This document shows positions 33,543-40,761 of a DNA stretch of 64,000 nucleotides, in pieces (the first letter of the stretch is position 1; each line of letters opens with the position of its first letter). A program made the position numbers and the translations under genes. Source of the stretch: Adlercreutzia shanghongiae (GTDB lineage: Bacteria; Actinomycetota; Coriobacteriia; Coriobacteriales; Eggerthellaceae); NCBI RefSeq assembly GCF_035830635.1, contig NZ_JAYMFI010000009.1:234634-298633 (forward strand), in the 5' to 3' direction. Under the pieces are notes generated by a model that worked only from the letters and a program-made list of their open reading frames with translations, was not told the origin of the DNA and did not search any database.

Positions 33543-34049
33543 CTAGCTCACGCGTTCGAGCCGCACCGTCTTCGTGGTGCCCATGGCCGACGCCTCGTAG
33601 CTGATCTGACCGTCCTCGTAGGTGAACGCCTTGGTCTCGTCGCCCGAGGCGAGGAGCGCCTTGCTCGTCTGGTCGGTGTCGTTCGCCGAGTCCCACGCGA
33701 ACACGTCCTCCACGGTCTTTCCGTCCGTGGGGTCGACCGTGCCGGCCCAGTAGAGGGACTTCGTGTCGCCTCCGTCGCTCACCCAGTTGATGGTGATCGC
33801 GTCTCCCTCGATGACGGCCTCCTGCCATGCGTCGTCGGACTCGTTGTCGATGGACTTCCACGTTCCGTCGAGGTTCAGCGCCTCGGCCTTCGGCTCCTCC
33901 TTAGCGGGGGCCTCCTGCTGCGGCGCGGCGCTCTGCTCGGCGGGTGCCGCCTGGGGCTGCTCCTGGGCATCCTGCGCCTCCGTGCCGGAGCACCCGGCCA
34001 GCGCCAGGGCCAGCGCTCCCGCTGCGGCGATTGCTGCGATCTTCTTCAT
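33543..34049 (-). CDS. Prophage surface lipoprotein
   Basis: 168 residues from ATG 34049 behind AGGAAGGAACC. Signal peptide MKKIAAIAAAGALALALAGC with lipobox Cys20, followed by a roughly 45-residue Gln/Ala/Glu/Pro linker and a C-terminal beta-rich domain starting at LNLDGTWKSIDNESDD. Small lipoproteins beside the integrase in Gram-positive temperate phages often block superinfection at the membrane (Ltp-type). That role is inferred from position and architecture; no direct family match is claimed. Confidence 0.75.
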   Translation of the reverse strand: MKKIAAIAAAGALALALAGCSGTEAQDAQEQPQAAPAEQSAAPQQEAPAKEEPKAEALNLDGTWKSIDNESDDAWQEAVIEGDAITINWVSDGGDTKSLYWAGTVDPTDGKTVEDVFAWDSANDTDQTSKALLASGDETKAFTYEDGQISYEASAMGTTKTVRLERVS

Positions 34050-34199
34050 GGTTCCTTCCTTTCCTGTCACGACCTGAAACGGATTCGCCGGTCGATTCTA
34101 CCCGTCCCGGAACCTCGCGAAAACAGTCTCTGGGACATTTCTCTTACTTTCTTTTCTTTCTTTGGTTCTTTCTTTCTTTTCTTTCGTTCTCTTTTGATC
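34050..34199. other. Pyrimidine-rich spacer
   Basis: The plus strand from about 34138 to 34195 is nearly pure T/C (TTTCTTTCTTT-type). On the leftward mRNA this is a purine tract upstream of the lipoprotein gene. No gene or hairpin seen. Confidence 0.5.
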
Positions 34200-34243
34200 G
34201 GTTTGCTACAGGTTTGCTATGGTTTTGCTAGAGGTTTGCAAAA
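34200..34243 (-). repeat. 11-bp tandem repeats, cluster 1 (TAGCAAACC type)
   Basis: Four units on the plus strand, GGTTTGCTACA, GGTTTGCTATG, GTTTTGCTAGA, GGTTTGCAAAA, each exactly 11 bp. Read on the minus strand the core is TAGCAAACC. The cluster begins four bases past the stop codon of the leftward gene at 34247. The same motif and period recur at 49293-49336 and 51920-51952. Confidence 0.75.
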
Positions 34244-34246
34244 TTA

Positions 34247-34777
34247 CTAATAGTTTGCCTGCTCTATACCGATGACCTTCAGCCTATCCGATTTTTCAAT
34301 ATCGCCAAGCCACTTGCCTCTGTGCTTCTTGAGAGTCGCGATGTGCTCGGGATTGACGAACCAAGATGTGCCGAGCGTTCGGAATCCCACAGGGCTTGTC
34401 TTCAGCAGATCCATATCTCCGAGGCTGCAAGCATCGGGATCGACCGGGGATAGAACGACCTCCCCATTTTCCAGGGCTTCGAGCAAAATGGCTTTCTTTC
34501 GTTTCGACATGACCGAGCAGAAAGCCGCGATCTCTTTGCTCGAATGCTTCCTAGCGGCCATGTTCCGCGAGGCGATGCCCTCCTTTTCCATCTGGCGCGT
34601 CTTGAGCGACCAGCCGATCCATACTCCACACCCCAGGAGCAGCGGCGGCACTATCCAGTAGCTAGCATCGTATACGGCCTGGCCCACGTTCTCGGGCGTT
34701 ATGCCGAGCCACCACAGGAAGCCGCAGAGGCCGAAGAGGAAGCCTCCCCAGTTTCGCACAAACTCCACCACCCTCAC
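34247..34777 (-). CDS. Prophage membrane protein of unknown function
   Basis: 176 residues from GTG 34777 with AAGGAG upstream. Two membrane helices (about 10-27 and 40-58) are followed by a basic segment and a 110-residue soluble domain containing KHSSKEIAAFCSVMSKRKKAILLE and TLGTSWFVNPEHIATLKKH. The latter half resembles membrane-associated superinfection-exclusion proteins in layout only. It abuts the repressor gene by one base, so both belong to the lysogeny transcript. Confidence 0.65.
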   Translation of the reverse strand: MRVVEFVRNWGGFLFGLCGFLWWLGITPENVGQAVYDASYWIVPPLLLGCGVWIGWSLKTRQMEKEGIASRNMAARKHSSKEIAAFCSVMSKRKKAILLEALENGEVVLSPVDPDACSLGDMDLLKTSPVGFRTLGTSWFVNPEHIATLKKHRGKWLGDIEKSDRLKVIGIEQANY

Positions 34778-35149
34778 CTACGCGCTCCTTCCCACCTCGG
34801 CCGGTACTCGTAGATCCCCGGCATTTTTTTGAACTCTGACCTTGCCCGAGTCCGCCGCAAGCTCGGCTATCCCCAAAAGCCGCTCGCGCCCGTCGTCGTT
34901 CATGGACTGCCAGTAGCCGTTCAGCGCCTCCTGGGCGGGGTCTGCGTACGAGACGGGAGGAGTGTAGCCCGCTATGGCATCGATGGAGCAGCCGAGGATC
35001 ACCGCGCAGTCGTAGGCCTGCTCAAGACTAAGCGAAACCTCTTGCCTTTCCCATGACCCATAAGTGCGCTTTTTGATTCCTAAGGCATCCGCCATTTGCT
35101 GCTGGCTCAATCCGGCCCTTTTACGTATTTGCTGTAGTTGCAGTTCCAC
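34778..35149 (-). CDS. XRE-family repressor (CI-like)
   Basis: 123 residues from GTG 35149, chosen for the AGGAGG eight bases upstream. The N-terminal helix-turn-helix (LQLQQIRKRAGLSQQQMADALGIKKRTYGSWER) is typical XRE; the rest, LGCSIDAIAGYTPP and a short helical tail, lacks an S24 peptidase domain, so induction would not be by RecA-driven self-cleavage. Divergent from the early operon with paired operators in between; the likely lysogeny repressor. Confidence 0.85.
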   Translation of the reverse strand: MELQLQQIRKRAGLSQQQMADALGIKKRTYGSWERQEVSLSLEQAYDCAVILGCSIDAIAGYTPPVSYADPAQEALNGYWQSMNDDGRERLLGIAELAADSGKVRVQKNAGDLRVPAEVGRSA

Positions 35150-35176
35150 TGGGATACCTCCTCTCGATGGTTCCAA

Positions 35177-35205
35177 ATAGTACATCGTGAATGTAAAAGT
35201 TTCAA
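35177..35205 (-). promoter_or_regulatory. Leftward repressor promoter with embedded operator
   Basis: On the minus strand TTGAAA (35205-35200), 17-base spacer, TACTAT (35182-35177). The inverted repeat TACAT-CGTGA-ATGTA (35181-35195) lies inside the spacer and touches the -10. Confidence 0.7.
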
Positions 35206-35224
35206 TATTTCTGAACAAATTCGG

Positions 35225-35281
35225 TTGACAGATTCATAGTTAATGGAATATCATGCCCAATAGTTACAGAGCTACTGTAAC
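35225..35281 (+). promoter_or_regulatory. Rightward early promoter and operator
   Basis: TTGACA (35225-35230) with TATCAT (35249-35254, 18-base spacer). Just downstream, GTTACAG-AGCTA-CTGTAAC (35263-35281) is a perfect inverted repeat with the same TACAn-N5-nTGTA core as the site at 35181-35195. Confidence 0.7.
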
Positions 35282-35309
35282 TTTCAAGGAGAACCCGTGG
35301 AGGTTCCCC

Positions 35310-35327
35310 GCACGTTGACAACCGAAT
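35310..35327 (+). repeat. Leader 18-mer, copy 1
   Basis: GCACGTTGACAACCGAAT, 16 of 18 identical to GCACCTTGAAAACCGAAT at 37124-37141. Each copy lies 35-75 bases before the first gene of a rightward early operon. Confidence 0.55.
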
Positions 35328-35360
35328 ACCCTGCGAGGCGGCCGCCGGAAGGGAGGCCTA

Positions 35361-35549
35361 ATGGCAGCGAAGAACCCAATGGAGGCCATTGATGCCTTCA
35401 TCTGCGAGAACCTAACTGGCGAAGCCGCCTCCGAGAAGATGGCGCTCGCCGCCGATCTCGCAAAGTCGTACATGGGAATGAGCCAGTTCCGGTACGAGCA
35501 AGACCAGCGGCGCTTGGGCGACGGTGCCTATCTTGACGAGGCCCACTGA
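35361..35549 (+). CDS. Small early prophage protein
   Basis: 62 residues, ATG at 35361 with GGGAGG upstream; first gene of the rightward early transcript, the position often taken by Cro. No HTH is recognisable; the sequence is helical and acidic at both ends (NPMEAIDAFICENLTGEAASEK). Its last 22 bases overlap the convergent gene at 35528. Function unknown. Confidence 0.6.
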   Translation: MAAKNPMEAIDAFICENLTGEAASEKMALAADLAKSYMGMSQFRYEQDQRRLGDGAYLDEAH

Positions 35550-35728
35550 CGGTACTCGCGCAAGACCTCGACCGCCGCATCAACGGCAACCTCTATCTCG
35601 CGCTTGTATTGGGCGTCGTCGGCGGCAGACTCCGACTTCGCCCCGTACTTGGTAGCCATGAGCTTCGTCACGATGGCCGGCTTCCTCTGCCGGATCAGCG
35701 CCTCGAAGCTGCTGAAATCGTTGAGCAT
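35528..35728 (-). CDS. Small prophage protein on the opposite strand
   Basis: 66 residues from ATG 35728, which has a near-ideal AAAGGAGGTGAT site. It starts MLNDFSSFEALIRQRKP and is helical, with a Lys/Ala-rich middle and EVAVDAAVEVLREYRQ near the end. No family recognised. It reads against the early operon, tail-to-tail with the previous gene; the strong ribosome site argues it is real. Confidence 0.55.
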   Translation of the reverse strand: MLNDFSSFEALIRQRKPAIVTKLMATKYGAKSESAADDAQYKREIEVAVDAAVEVLREYRQWASSR

Positions 35729-35818
35729 ACCCATCACCTCCTTTCCGAGGTGATTCTACCAGGCAGCCGCCCCGCAGGGCATTCGGTTCGAACAAGGGGT
35801 CGCGAAGGAAGGAGAGAC

Positions 35819-36019
35819 ATGCAGAGCGACGCGACGGAAACGCTTGTCACCGCGCTTATGACGTTCCTATCTGCTGTGTTCCTCGTGCTCCAGATGTTCT
35901 TCTGTAGTCAGGGCGACTCACACACGGCGACGCTCATGTTCGGTATGTGCCTGATGTGCTGCGGCGTGACTGCGGGTTGGCGAATCGCTGGAAAGCGGAG
36001 AGGAGGTGACGGCAAGTGA
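35819..36019 (+). CDS. Two-helix small membrane protein
   Basis: 66 residues from ATG 35819 behind GAAGGAAGGAGAG. Two hydrophobic helices (about 9-28 and 38-56, with several Cys and Met) and a basic tail GKRRGGDGK. It overlaps the next gene by four bases, so the two are coupled. Unknown function. Confidence 0.6.
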   Translation: MQSDATETLVTALMTFLSAVFLVLQMFFCSQGDSHTATLMFGMCLMCCGVTAGWRIAGKRRGGDGK

Positions 36020-36261
36020 GCTACAGCAACGGGAAGGTCGCGCGCAATTTGAAGGTTGAGCGCGTCAAGCGCGGTTGGAGCCAGGAAAGGCTGGCCGAGG
36101 CGTCCGGCGTCGGGCAGAACAGCATCGCCCGCTACGAGACGGGCGCAACCACGCCCGGCTTAGACCAGGCGTTCAAACTCGCGGAGGCCATGGGTATCTC
36201 CATCGATGCCATAGTCGGCTGGCAACCGCCAGAGGAGACAGGAGAGGACGGCGCGGCATAG
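36016..36261 (+). CDS. XRE-family small DNA-binding protein
   Basis: 81 residues from GTG 36016 (GTGA overlap). A complete helix-turn-helix, VKRGWSQERLAEASGVGQNSIARYETGATTPGLDQAFKLAEAMG, is followed by a short acidic tail. IDAIVGWQPPEE resembles the IDAIAGYTPP of the repressor at 34778, so the two are likely paralogous regulators. Candidate Cro or antirepressor-type regulator of the early region. Confidence 0.8.
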   Translation: MSYSNGKVARNLKVERVKRGWSQERLAEASGVGQNSIARYETGATTPGLDQAFKLAEAMGISIDAIVGWQPPEETGEDGAA

Positions 36262-36282
36262 CCCGCAGAGAGGAAGTGAGAG

Positions 36283-36378
36283 GTGAAGCGCCTAAGGAAG
36301 GAAGACCTGCTGATGGCTTTCCTGTGCGGCGTCGGTGGAGCGCTAGGGTATCTGGCTTGCTCGGCGCTATTGGCCTAG
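36283..36378 (+). CDS. 31-residue membrane peptide
   Basis: GTG at 36283 with GAGGAAG upstream gives MKRLRKEDLLMAFLCGVGG followed by ALGYLACSALLA. Basic start plus one hydrophobic helix. It follows the XRE gene by 21 bases and converges on the gene at 36367. Too short for family assignment. Confidence 0.45.
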   Translation: MKRLRKEDLLMAFLCGVGGALGYLACSALLA

Positions 36379-36717
36379 GAGGTGACCGAGAGCGTACACC
36401 ACGGCACCGCCCGACGCGCCCGTGAGGAGCTGGCCGGCGAACTTGAGCGCCGCCTTTGCCCTCTCTGCGTTCGAGTCGTAGAAGTACGACGACGCATCGC
36501 TCGACAGATGCACGAAGAGATCGCTGCCGTCGTCCTCCTCTTCCACGACGAGCAGGCCGAGATGCTTCATCTCCTCCATGTGACGGGCTATCTCCTCGGT
36601 GCTCATGCCGCGGAGGTCGTAATCGCCCGACTCCATGGCGGCGAACACGCCGTGGATGTTGTTCAACGGCAGAAGGACGGCGAGCGTCCGGCGCAGGTCG
36701 TGGTTGAGCCTGATCAC
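36367..36717 (-). CDS. Prophage protein with winged-helix-like N-terminus and C-terminal hydrophobic segment
   Basis: 116 residues from GTG 36717 preceded by TAGGAGG. The first 65 residues (NHDLRRTLAVLLPLNNIHGVF, STEEIARHMEEMKHLGLLVVEEED) resemble a winged helix with a beta-wing, and the last 25 residues are Gly/Ala-rich and hydrophobic, possibly a membrane anchor. Family not recognised. It reads leftward within the early region. Confidence 0.55.
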   Translation of the reverse strand: MIRLNHDLRRTLAVLLPLNNIHGVFAAMESGDYDLRGMSTEEIARHMEEMKHLGLLVVEEEDDGSDLFVHLSSDASSYFYDSNAERAKAALKFAGQLLTGASGGAVVYALGHLLGQ

Positions 36718-36757
36718 GTTTCCTCCTAAGCAACTATCCGACTCCGACATTCTACCA

Positions 36758-36832
36758 GCCCTCCTGGCCCAATGGACAGGGCTCCCGCCTCCTAAGCGGG
36801 CGATCCGGGTTCGACTCCCGGGGAGGGCGCCA
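36758..36832 (+). tRNA. Prophage tRNA-Arg (anticodon CCT)
   Basis: Acceptor GCCCTCC/GGAGGGC, discriminator G, encoded CCA; anticodon arm CCCGC-CTCCTAA-GCGGG gives CCU, reading AGG. T-arm CCGGG-TTCGACT-CCCGG. AGG is common in prophage genes and scarce in the backbone genes of this window. Confidence 0.93.
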
Positions 36833-36835
36833 ACA

Positions 36836-36909
36836 CGGCGCGTAGCTCAACGGAAGAGCCGGCAGCTTATAACTGCCAGACCCGGGTTCGACTCCCGGCG
36901 CGCCAACCA
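36836..36909 (+). tRNA. Prophage tRNA-Ile-like (anticodon TAT)
   Basis: D-arm GCTC..GAGC, anticodon arm GGCAG-CTTATAA-CTGCC (anticodon UAU, reads AUA), T-arm CCGGG-TTCGACT-CCCGG, and CCA. The acceptor stem pairs GGCGCG with CGCGCC but the 1:72 pair is a C-A mismatch. AUA is normally read by a lysidine-modified CAU tRNA in bacteria, so a UAU isoacceptor is unusual and typical of phages. Confidence 0.8.
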
Positions 36910-37214
36910 CCCGACCAGCTTCCGACCCCCGCGCATGGGACATTCACCTCCTACTCCTCTCTCTTCTGCGTGAATTCCCCTTTTACCCCCTGCCCGTGCG
37001 CGGGAATCGGAGCCTGGCCGTGGGAGCAGGCCGCGCCCAGCGCGCATCGGACACGACCATGCTGCTGTGTCACGGAACTCCTAATCACCGTCCCCTGCGC
37101 GCTGGACGGGGCCTAGCTCCCGAGCACCTTGAAAACCGAATGGCCGATGGACACGCTGGCCGGAAAAGCGACTCCATGGAATGGAAAGACTGAACGAGAG
37201 ACGGGAGGTGACCC
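36910..37214. other. 305-base non-coding leader before the second early operon
   Basis: No supportable gene. Contains the second copy of the leader 18-mer (37124-37141). GC-rich with no T-tract terminator. Probably holds the promoter of the xis-recombination operon, but no convincing -35/-10 pair was seen. Confidence 0.5.
37124..37141 (+). repeat. Leader 18-mer, copy 2
   Basis: GCACCTTGAAAACCGAAT, matching 35310-35327 at 16 of 18 positions, 73 bases before the excisionase-like gene. Shared leaders may carry a common promoter or antitermination element. Confidence 0.55.
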
Positions 37215-37463
37215 ATGGCCGAGTACCTGACGACGGCCCAATACGCCGAGCGCTACGGAATCGACGTGCAGACCGTTCGCCGCCTGTGCGAGCGCGGGAA
37301 GCTCCGCGCCTCGAAGGTCGGGTCAGTCTGGCGCATCGCCGACGACCCGCCCGGAGGAAGGGCCTCCGAGGATGAGACCGAGATAGCGAGGCTTCGGCGG
37401 GACGTCGCCGCCCTCGTGGAATGGAAGGAGAAGGTATGCGAGGTTTTCTCTCTGGCCCTGTGA
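37215..37463 (+). CDS. Excisionase/MerR-type HTH protein
   Basis: 82 residues, ATG at 37215 with GGGAGGTGACCC. The segment EYLTTAQYAERYGIDVQTVRRLCERGKLRASKVGSVWRI is the helix-turn-helix of excisionase-family (MerR-like) proteins, followed by a coiled-coil tail. It probably assists integrase in excision or regulates the early operon. First gene of the recombination/replication operon. Confidence 0.85.
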   Translation: MAEYLTTAQYAERYGIDVQTVRRLCERGKLRASKVGSVWRIADDPPGGRASEDETEIARLRRDVAALVEWKEKVCEVFSLAL

Positions 37464-37657
37464 GGCCGTTCTCGATGCCTCCCAAAAGAGGGGAGCGCCG
37501 CGACGGTTCTTGGCGGAGCGCGCGGCGTCCCACGGTTGCGGATCGCGAGCGATCCGACGAGATTGTAACGGATATCGCCCTCGCCGTCACGGCGCTGGGC
37601 CTGTGCCTCGGGGTTCCCAACCTCGCGGCGCTGCTGCACATGGCGGGTGTCGCATGA
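37436..37657 (+). CDS. Small hypothetical protein with hydrophobic C-terminus
   Basis: 73 residues from ATG 37436 behind AAGGAG, overlapping the excisionase end by 28 bases. Basic N-terminal half, then SDEIVTDIALAVTALGLCL and GVPNLAALLHM, a likely membrane helix. Unknown function; overlap with both neighbours supports coupling. Confidence 0.5.
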   Translation: MRGFLSGPVRPFSMPPKRGERRDGSWRSARRPTVADRERSDEIVTDIALAVTALGLCLGVPNLAALLHMAGVA

Positions 37658-38055
37658 GGCCGATCCCGTCGCCGCACAAGCGGACGCGCCTCATCAAGAA
37701 CGGCGCGACCATCGCCAAGGGCCGCCAGATGGCCCTTGAGGCCCAGGCGTGGATGGAGGGCGCGCGAGACGAGTTCATGGCCGTCCACGGCTTCCTGGCG
37801 GGGCTTAGGGACGCGGGGACGAAGGGGCGCATGAGGGATCGCGTGTCCGTCTTCTGCCTGGACAACGGCATATCCTTCGCCGGGAGCAAGCGGGGCCTCA
37901 CCAACGCGAACTGGGCCGCCATGGAGCGGTACCTGGCCCTCTACGACCCGTCCCTCGTGGGCACGGTGATCGAGATGGGCGACAGCTATATCGACTGCTA
38001 CGGGCTTCTGCCGGTCTCCTGGCTGCCCGAGATTGGAGAGAGGAATGATCGTTAA
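37654..38055 (+). CDS. Hypothetical prophage early protein
   Basis: 133 residues from ATG 37654 (ATGA overlap with the previous stop). Basic N-terminus (MRPIPSPHKRTRLIKNG), then a helical segment GRQMALEAQAWMEGARDEFMAVHGFLAGL and an alpha/beta end with YLALYDPSLVGTVIEMGDSYIDCYGLL. No family recognised. Confidence 0.6.
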   Translation: MRPIPSPHKRTRLIKNGATIAKGRQMALEAQAWMEGARDEFMAVHGFLAGLRDAGTKGRMRDRVSVFCLDNGISFAGSKRGLTNANWAAMERYLALYDPSLVGTVIEMGDSYIDCYGLLPVSWLPEIGERNDR

Positions 38056-38362
38056 GGACGAGTCGGCACCCCTGGACGAGGATCGCCCCTGCGTGTCGGT
38101 GACGGTGTTCGGCAACGGAGAGGAAGCCAGCTACAGGGGGTCTTCGTATCTCGTCGCCGTCCTCGATGACGACGGAATTTGCTATTGCGGCGTCGGAGGC
38201 GAGCTTGGCCCCGACGACTTGGCCATGTTGAATCTGAGCACCGACCGAATCTCCGAAGAGTTTGCCCAGAAGTCCGGATTCGCCGTGGACTACCACTTCG
38301 AGTCCATCCGCGTCCTGCTGGACGAGATGCAGGGGAGGTTTCGCGGCCATGAAGCTGACTAA
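38045..38362 (+). CDS. Hypothetical prophage early protein
   Basis: 105 residues from ATG 38045 with GAGAGAGG upstream, overlapping the previous gene by 11 bases and the nuclease gene by 14. Contains SYRGSSYLVAVLDDDGICYCGVGGELGPDDLAMLNLSTDRI. Family unknown; located between early proteins and a RecB-like nuclease. Confidence 0.6.
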   Translation: MIVKDESAPLDEDRPCVSVTVFGNGEEASYRGSSYLVAVLDDDGICYCGVGGELGPDDLAMLNLSTDRISEEFAQKSGFAVDYHFESIRVLLDEMQGRFRGHEAD

Positions 38363-39224
38363 CCGCCTCGGGCTTCCCCAGCCCATCGTTGACGCCGCCA
38401 CGTGCGATCACGAGTACACGCCGAAGCGCTACTCGGTGACCCAGATGCTCAAGGGGCCGCGCGAGGCCATCCTGGCCCGCCGGCACTCGGACGAGATCGA
38501 GAGCGACGTTGCCGACATGGCGTGGACCATCTTCGGCTCCTCCATGCACCTGCTGCTTGAGCAGTCGCAGGAGAGCGCCACCCAGCTCAAGGAGAACTAC
38601 GTCACCGCCGAGATGCCCAACGGCTACGTGCTGTCGGGCATCTTCGACCTGTACGACGACGCCACCGGCACCGTCACCGACTACAAGTCGGCCACGGTGT
38701 GGAAGGTCATCTTCGGGGACTGGGACGACTACCGCGAGCAGCTGCTCTCCTACGTTTGGATGCTGCGCCGGATAGGCTTCGACGCCCGCCGGGGCGAGAT
38801 AGTGGCGATTCTCAAGGACCACTCGAAGGCCAAGGCGAAGTTCGAGTCCAACTACCCCGAGCACCCCTTCTACGTCATCGGCTGGGACTTCTCGGACGAG
38901 GAGCTGGCCGAGTTCGGCGAGCGCGTCGAGGCCAAGTTCCGCGAGATCGAGCGCTGCGAGGCCCTTCCCGACGACGAGCTTCCCCTGTGCACCCCCAAGG
39001 AGCGGTGGGCCAAGCCCGACACCTGGGCGGTCATGAAGCAGGGCAACAAGAAGTCCAGCAAGAACTTCGACAACGAGCAGGACGCCGTGCGCTACGCGGC
39101 GCGGCTGCAAGAGGACACGGGCCGAAAGTGCCATGTGGAGCACCGCCCCGGCAGAGACCAGAAGTGCCTCGAGTACTGCGACTGCCGCCCGTTCTGCAAC
39201 TACGGAAGAGCATTGGAGGTATAG
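38349..39224 (+). CDS. RecB/Cas4-like PD-(D/E)XK nuclease
   Basis: 291 residues, ATG 38349 with GGGGAGG upstream. The catalytic core GIFDLYDDATGTVTDYKSATVWKV gives D-x-DYK of the PD-(D/E)XK fold, followed by REQLLSYVWML, the QxxxY motif typical of RecB/AddB/Cas4 nucleases. C-terminal Cys residues (KCHVEH, CLEYCDCRPFC) may hold an Fe-S cluster as in Cas4/AddB. Next to an Erf-type annealing protein it probably resects DNA ends for phage recombination. Confidence 0.82.
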   Translation: MKLTNRLGLPQPIVDAATCDHEYTPKRYSVTQMLKGPREAILARRHSDEIESDVADMAWTIFGSSMHLLLEQSQESATQLKENYVTAEMPNGYVLSGIFDLYDDATGTVTDYKSATVWKVIFGDWDDYREQLLSYVWMLRRIGFDARRGEIVAILKDHSKAKAKFESNYPEHPFYVIGWDFSDEELAEFGERVEAKFREIERCEALPDDELPLCTPKERWAKPDTWAVMKQGNKKSSKNFDNEQDAVRYAARLQEDTGRKCHVEHRPGRDQKCLEYCDCRPFCNYGRALEV

Positions 39225-39890
39225 ATGGCAGAGAAGAAGGCCGAGGAGCCGACGAGCCTCAAGGCGCGGCTCGTCGTCGCAATGGCCGAGATGGTCAATC
39301 CGAAGAAGTCCAATACGGCGAAGGTGCCCACCAAGAGCGGCGGGAGCTACCAGTACAACTACGAGAGCCTCGACCAGGTTCTCGCCGCCGTCAGGCCGCC
39401 GCTTATGGACAACGGCATAGGGCTCACCCAGCGCCAGGTGTGGAGCGAGCACACGAGCAGCTACGCGCTAGAGACCGTCGTGTTCGACGGGGACGAGGAG
39501 ATCGTCATGGACACGCGCCCTCTCCACGACTGCCCCGACGCCCAGGCCACCGGCAGCTGGGAGACGTACATGAGGCGATACGCGCTCCGCAGCGCGTTCG
39601 GGCTGGCGGGCGAGGACGACGACGGGGCGGCCACAGTTGGAGCGACCCAGCGCCGCCAGGCATCGCCACAGCCGAAACGCCCCGGCAAGTGGGACGAGTT
39701 CAAGCGCCTCAAGGCCGAGGCCGTGACGGCGGGTATCCGCGAGGAGTCCATCAAAGAGTGGATGGACGCCACGTTCGAGAAGGACATGAAGAGCTACACA
39801 CCAGGAGACGTGAACCTATGCGAGGCCCATGTGCGCCAGCTTATAGCAGACAAGGCGAAGCTGGATGCGAAGGCACCCGATGAGGGGTAG
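39225..39890 (+). CDS. erf: ERF-family single-strand annealing protein
   Basis: 221 residues directly after the nuclease stop with TTGGAGG upstream. SLKARLVVAMAEMVNPKKSNTAK and YQYNYESLDQVLAAVRPPLMDNGIGLTQ are the ERF signature; GSWETYMRRYALRSAFGLAGEDDDG completes the conserved core. ERF proteins bind and anneal ssDNA in phage recombination and genome circularisation. C-terminal 60 residues are a basic linker and small helical domain. Confidence 0.88.
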   Translation: MAEKKAEEPTSLKARLVVAMAEMVNPKKSNTAKVPTKSGGSYQYNYESLDQVLAAVRPPLMDNGIGLTQRQVWSEHTSSYALETVVFDGDEEIVMDTRPLHDCPDAQATGSWETYMRRYALRSAFGLAGEDDDGAATVGATQRRQASPQPKRPGKWDEFKRLKAEAVTAGIREESIKEWMDATFEKDMKSYTPGDVNLCEAHVRQLIADKAKLDAKAPDEG

Positions 39891-40326
39891 GCCCTTCGAG
39901 CTGATGGCGTGGCTGCGCGAGGCCGACCCCGATAAGACCTACGAGGTCAAGGAGGTTCGCAAGTCGCGCAGCCTCACCCAGAACGCCTACTACTGGTCGA
40001 TGCTGGGCCAGCTCGCCGCCAAGCTCAATATGCCCGAGTCCGAGGTGCACCTGGGAATGCTCCGAGAGTGGGGCGTCTCCCAGGTGGTGAGCGTGGACGA
40101 CCGCGTTCCCTGCGGCGACTACTTCCGCTACTTCGACATAGCGGGCCACGACCCCCTGATGGAGCGGAACATCGTGAAGGTCTACAAGGGGTCGTCCCAG
40201 ATGGACTCGGCCGAGTTCTCCCGCCTCATCAACGGCATGAGGGAGGAGTGCGAGGCCCAGGGCATCGACGTGGCTACCCCGGAGGAGATAGCAAAGATGA
40301 GGTTCGCAGAACCCGATAGGAGATGA
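39880..40326 (+). CDS. NinB-like recombination protein
   Basis: 148 residues; ATG 39880 overlaps the erf stop by 11 bases (an ATG at 39865 is an alternative). The segment KSRSLTQNAYYWSMLGQLAAKLNMPESEVH is characteristic of NinB and related phage proteins; LINGMREECEAQGIDVATPEEI near the end also fits. NinB-type proteins bind ssDNA and support recombination. Lies between erf and ssb. Confidence 0.72.
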   Translation: MRGRPFELMAWLREADPDKTYEVKEVRKSRSLTQNAYYWSMLGQLAAKLNMPESEVHLGMLREWGVSQVVSVDDRVPCGDYFRYFDIAGHDPLMERNIVKVYKGSSQMDSAEFSRLINGMREECEAQGIDVATPEEIAKMRFAEPDRR

Positions 40327-40327
40327 C

Positions 40328-40753
40328 ATGAGCATCAACCGAGTGATCATCAGCGGAAATTTGACCCGCGAGCCGGAGCTTCGCTGCACCCAGTCCGGGA
40401 CGGACGTGCTCGGCTTCGGCGTGGCGGTGAACGACCGCCGCAAGAACCCGCAGACAAACGAGTGGGAGGACTATCCCAACTTCGTGGACTGCACCATGTT
40501 CGGGAAGCGCGCGTCGAGCGTGGCCCCGTACCTGTCCAGGGGAACCAAGGTTGCCATCGAGGGCAAGCTGCGGTGGAGCCAGTGGGAGCGCGACGGGCAG
40601 AAGCGCAGCAAGCTGGACGTCATCGTGGACGAGATCGAGTTCATGAGCCGCCAGGGCGAATCACGCGGCGGGTATTCAGCGACCCGCGCCGCCGCGCCCG
40701 CGCCCGACCCTGGCCCGACGCCGCCTCCCTACGACGACGATATCCCATTCTAG
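40328..40753 (+). CDS. ssb: Single-stranded DNA-binding protein
   Basis: 141 residues. The OB fold begins MSINRVIISGNLTREPELRCT and includes NFVDCTMFGKRASSVAPYLSRGTKVAIEGKLRWSQW; a Pro-rich linker ends in the acidic tip YDDDIPF used to recruit partner proteins. Phage SSB protects ssDNA in replication and recombination. AGGAG precedes the ATG at 40328, two bases after the NinB-like stop. Confidence 0.93.
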   Translation: MSINRVIISGNLTREPELRCTQSGTDVLGFGVAVNDRRKNPQTNEWEDYPNFVDCTMFGKRASSVAPYLSRGTKVAIEGKLRWSQWERDGQKRSKLDVIVDEIEFMSRQGESRGGYSATRAAAPAPDPGPTPPPYDDDIPF

Positions 40754-40761
40754 GAGCCGCC

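Noticed and set aside
34138..34195. Pyrimidine tract as a possible triplex or origin element
   Set aside because: Simple T/C-rich sequence with no mirror symmetry or flanking iterons other than the 11-bp repeats; no positive support for an origin.
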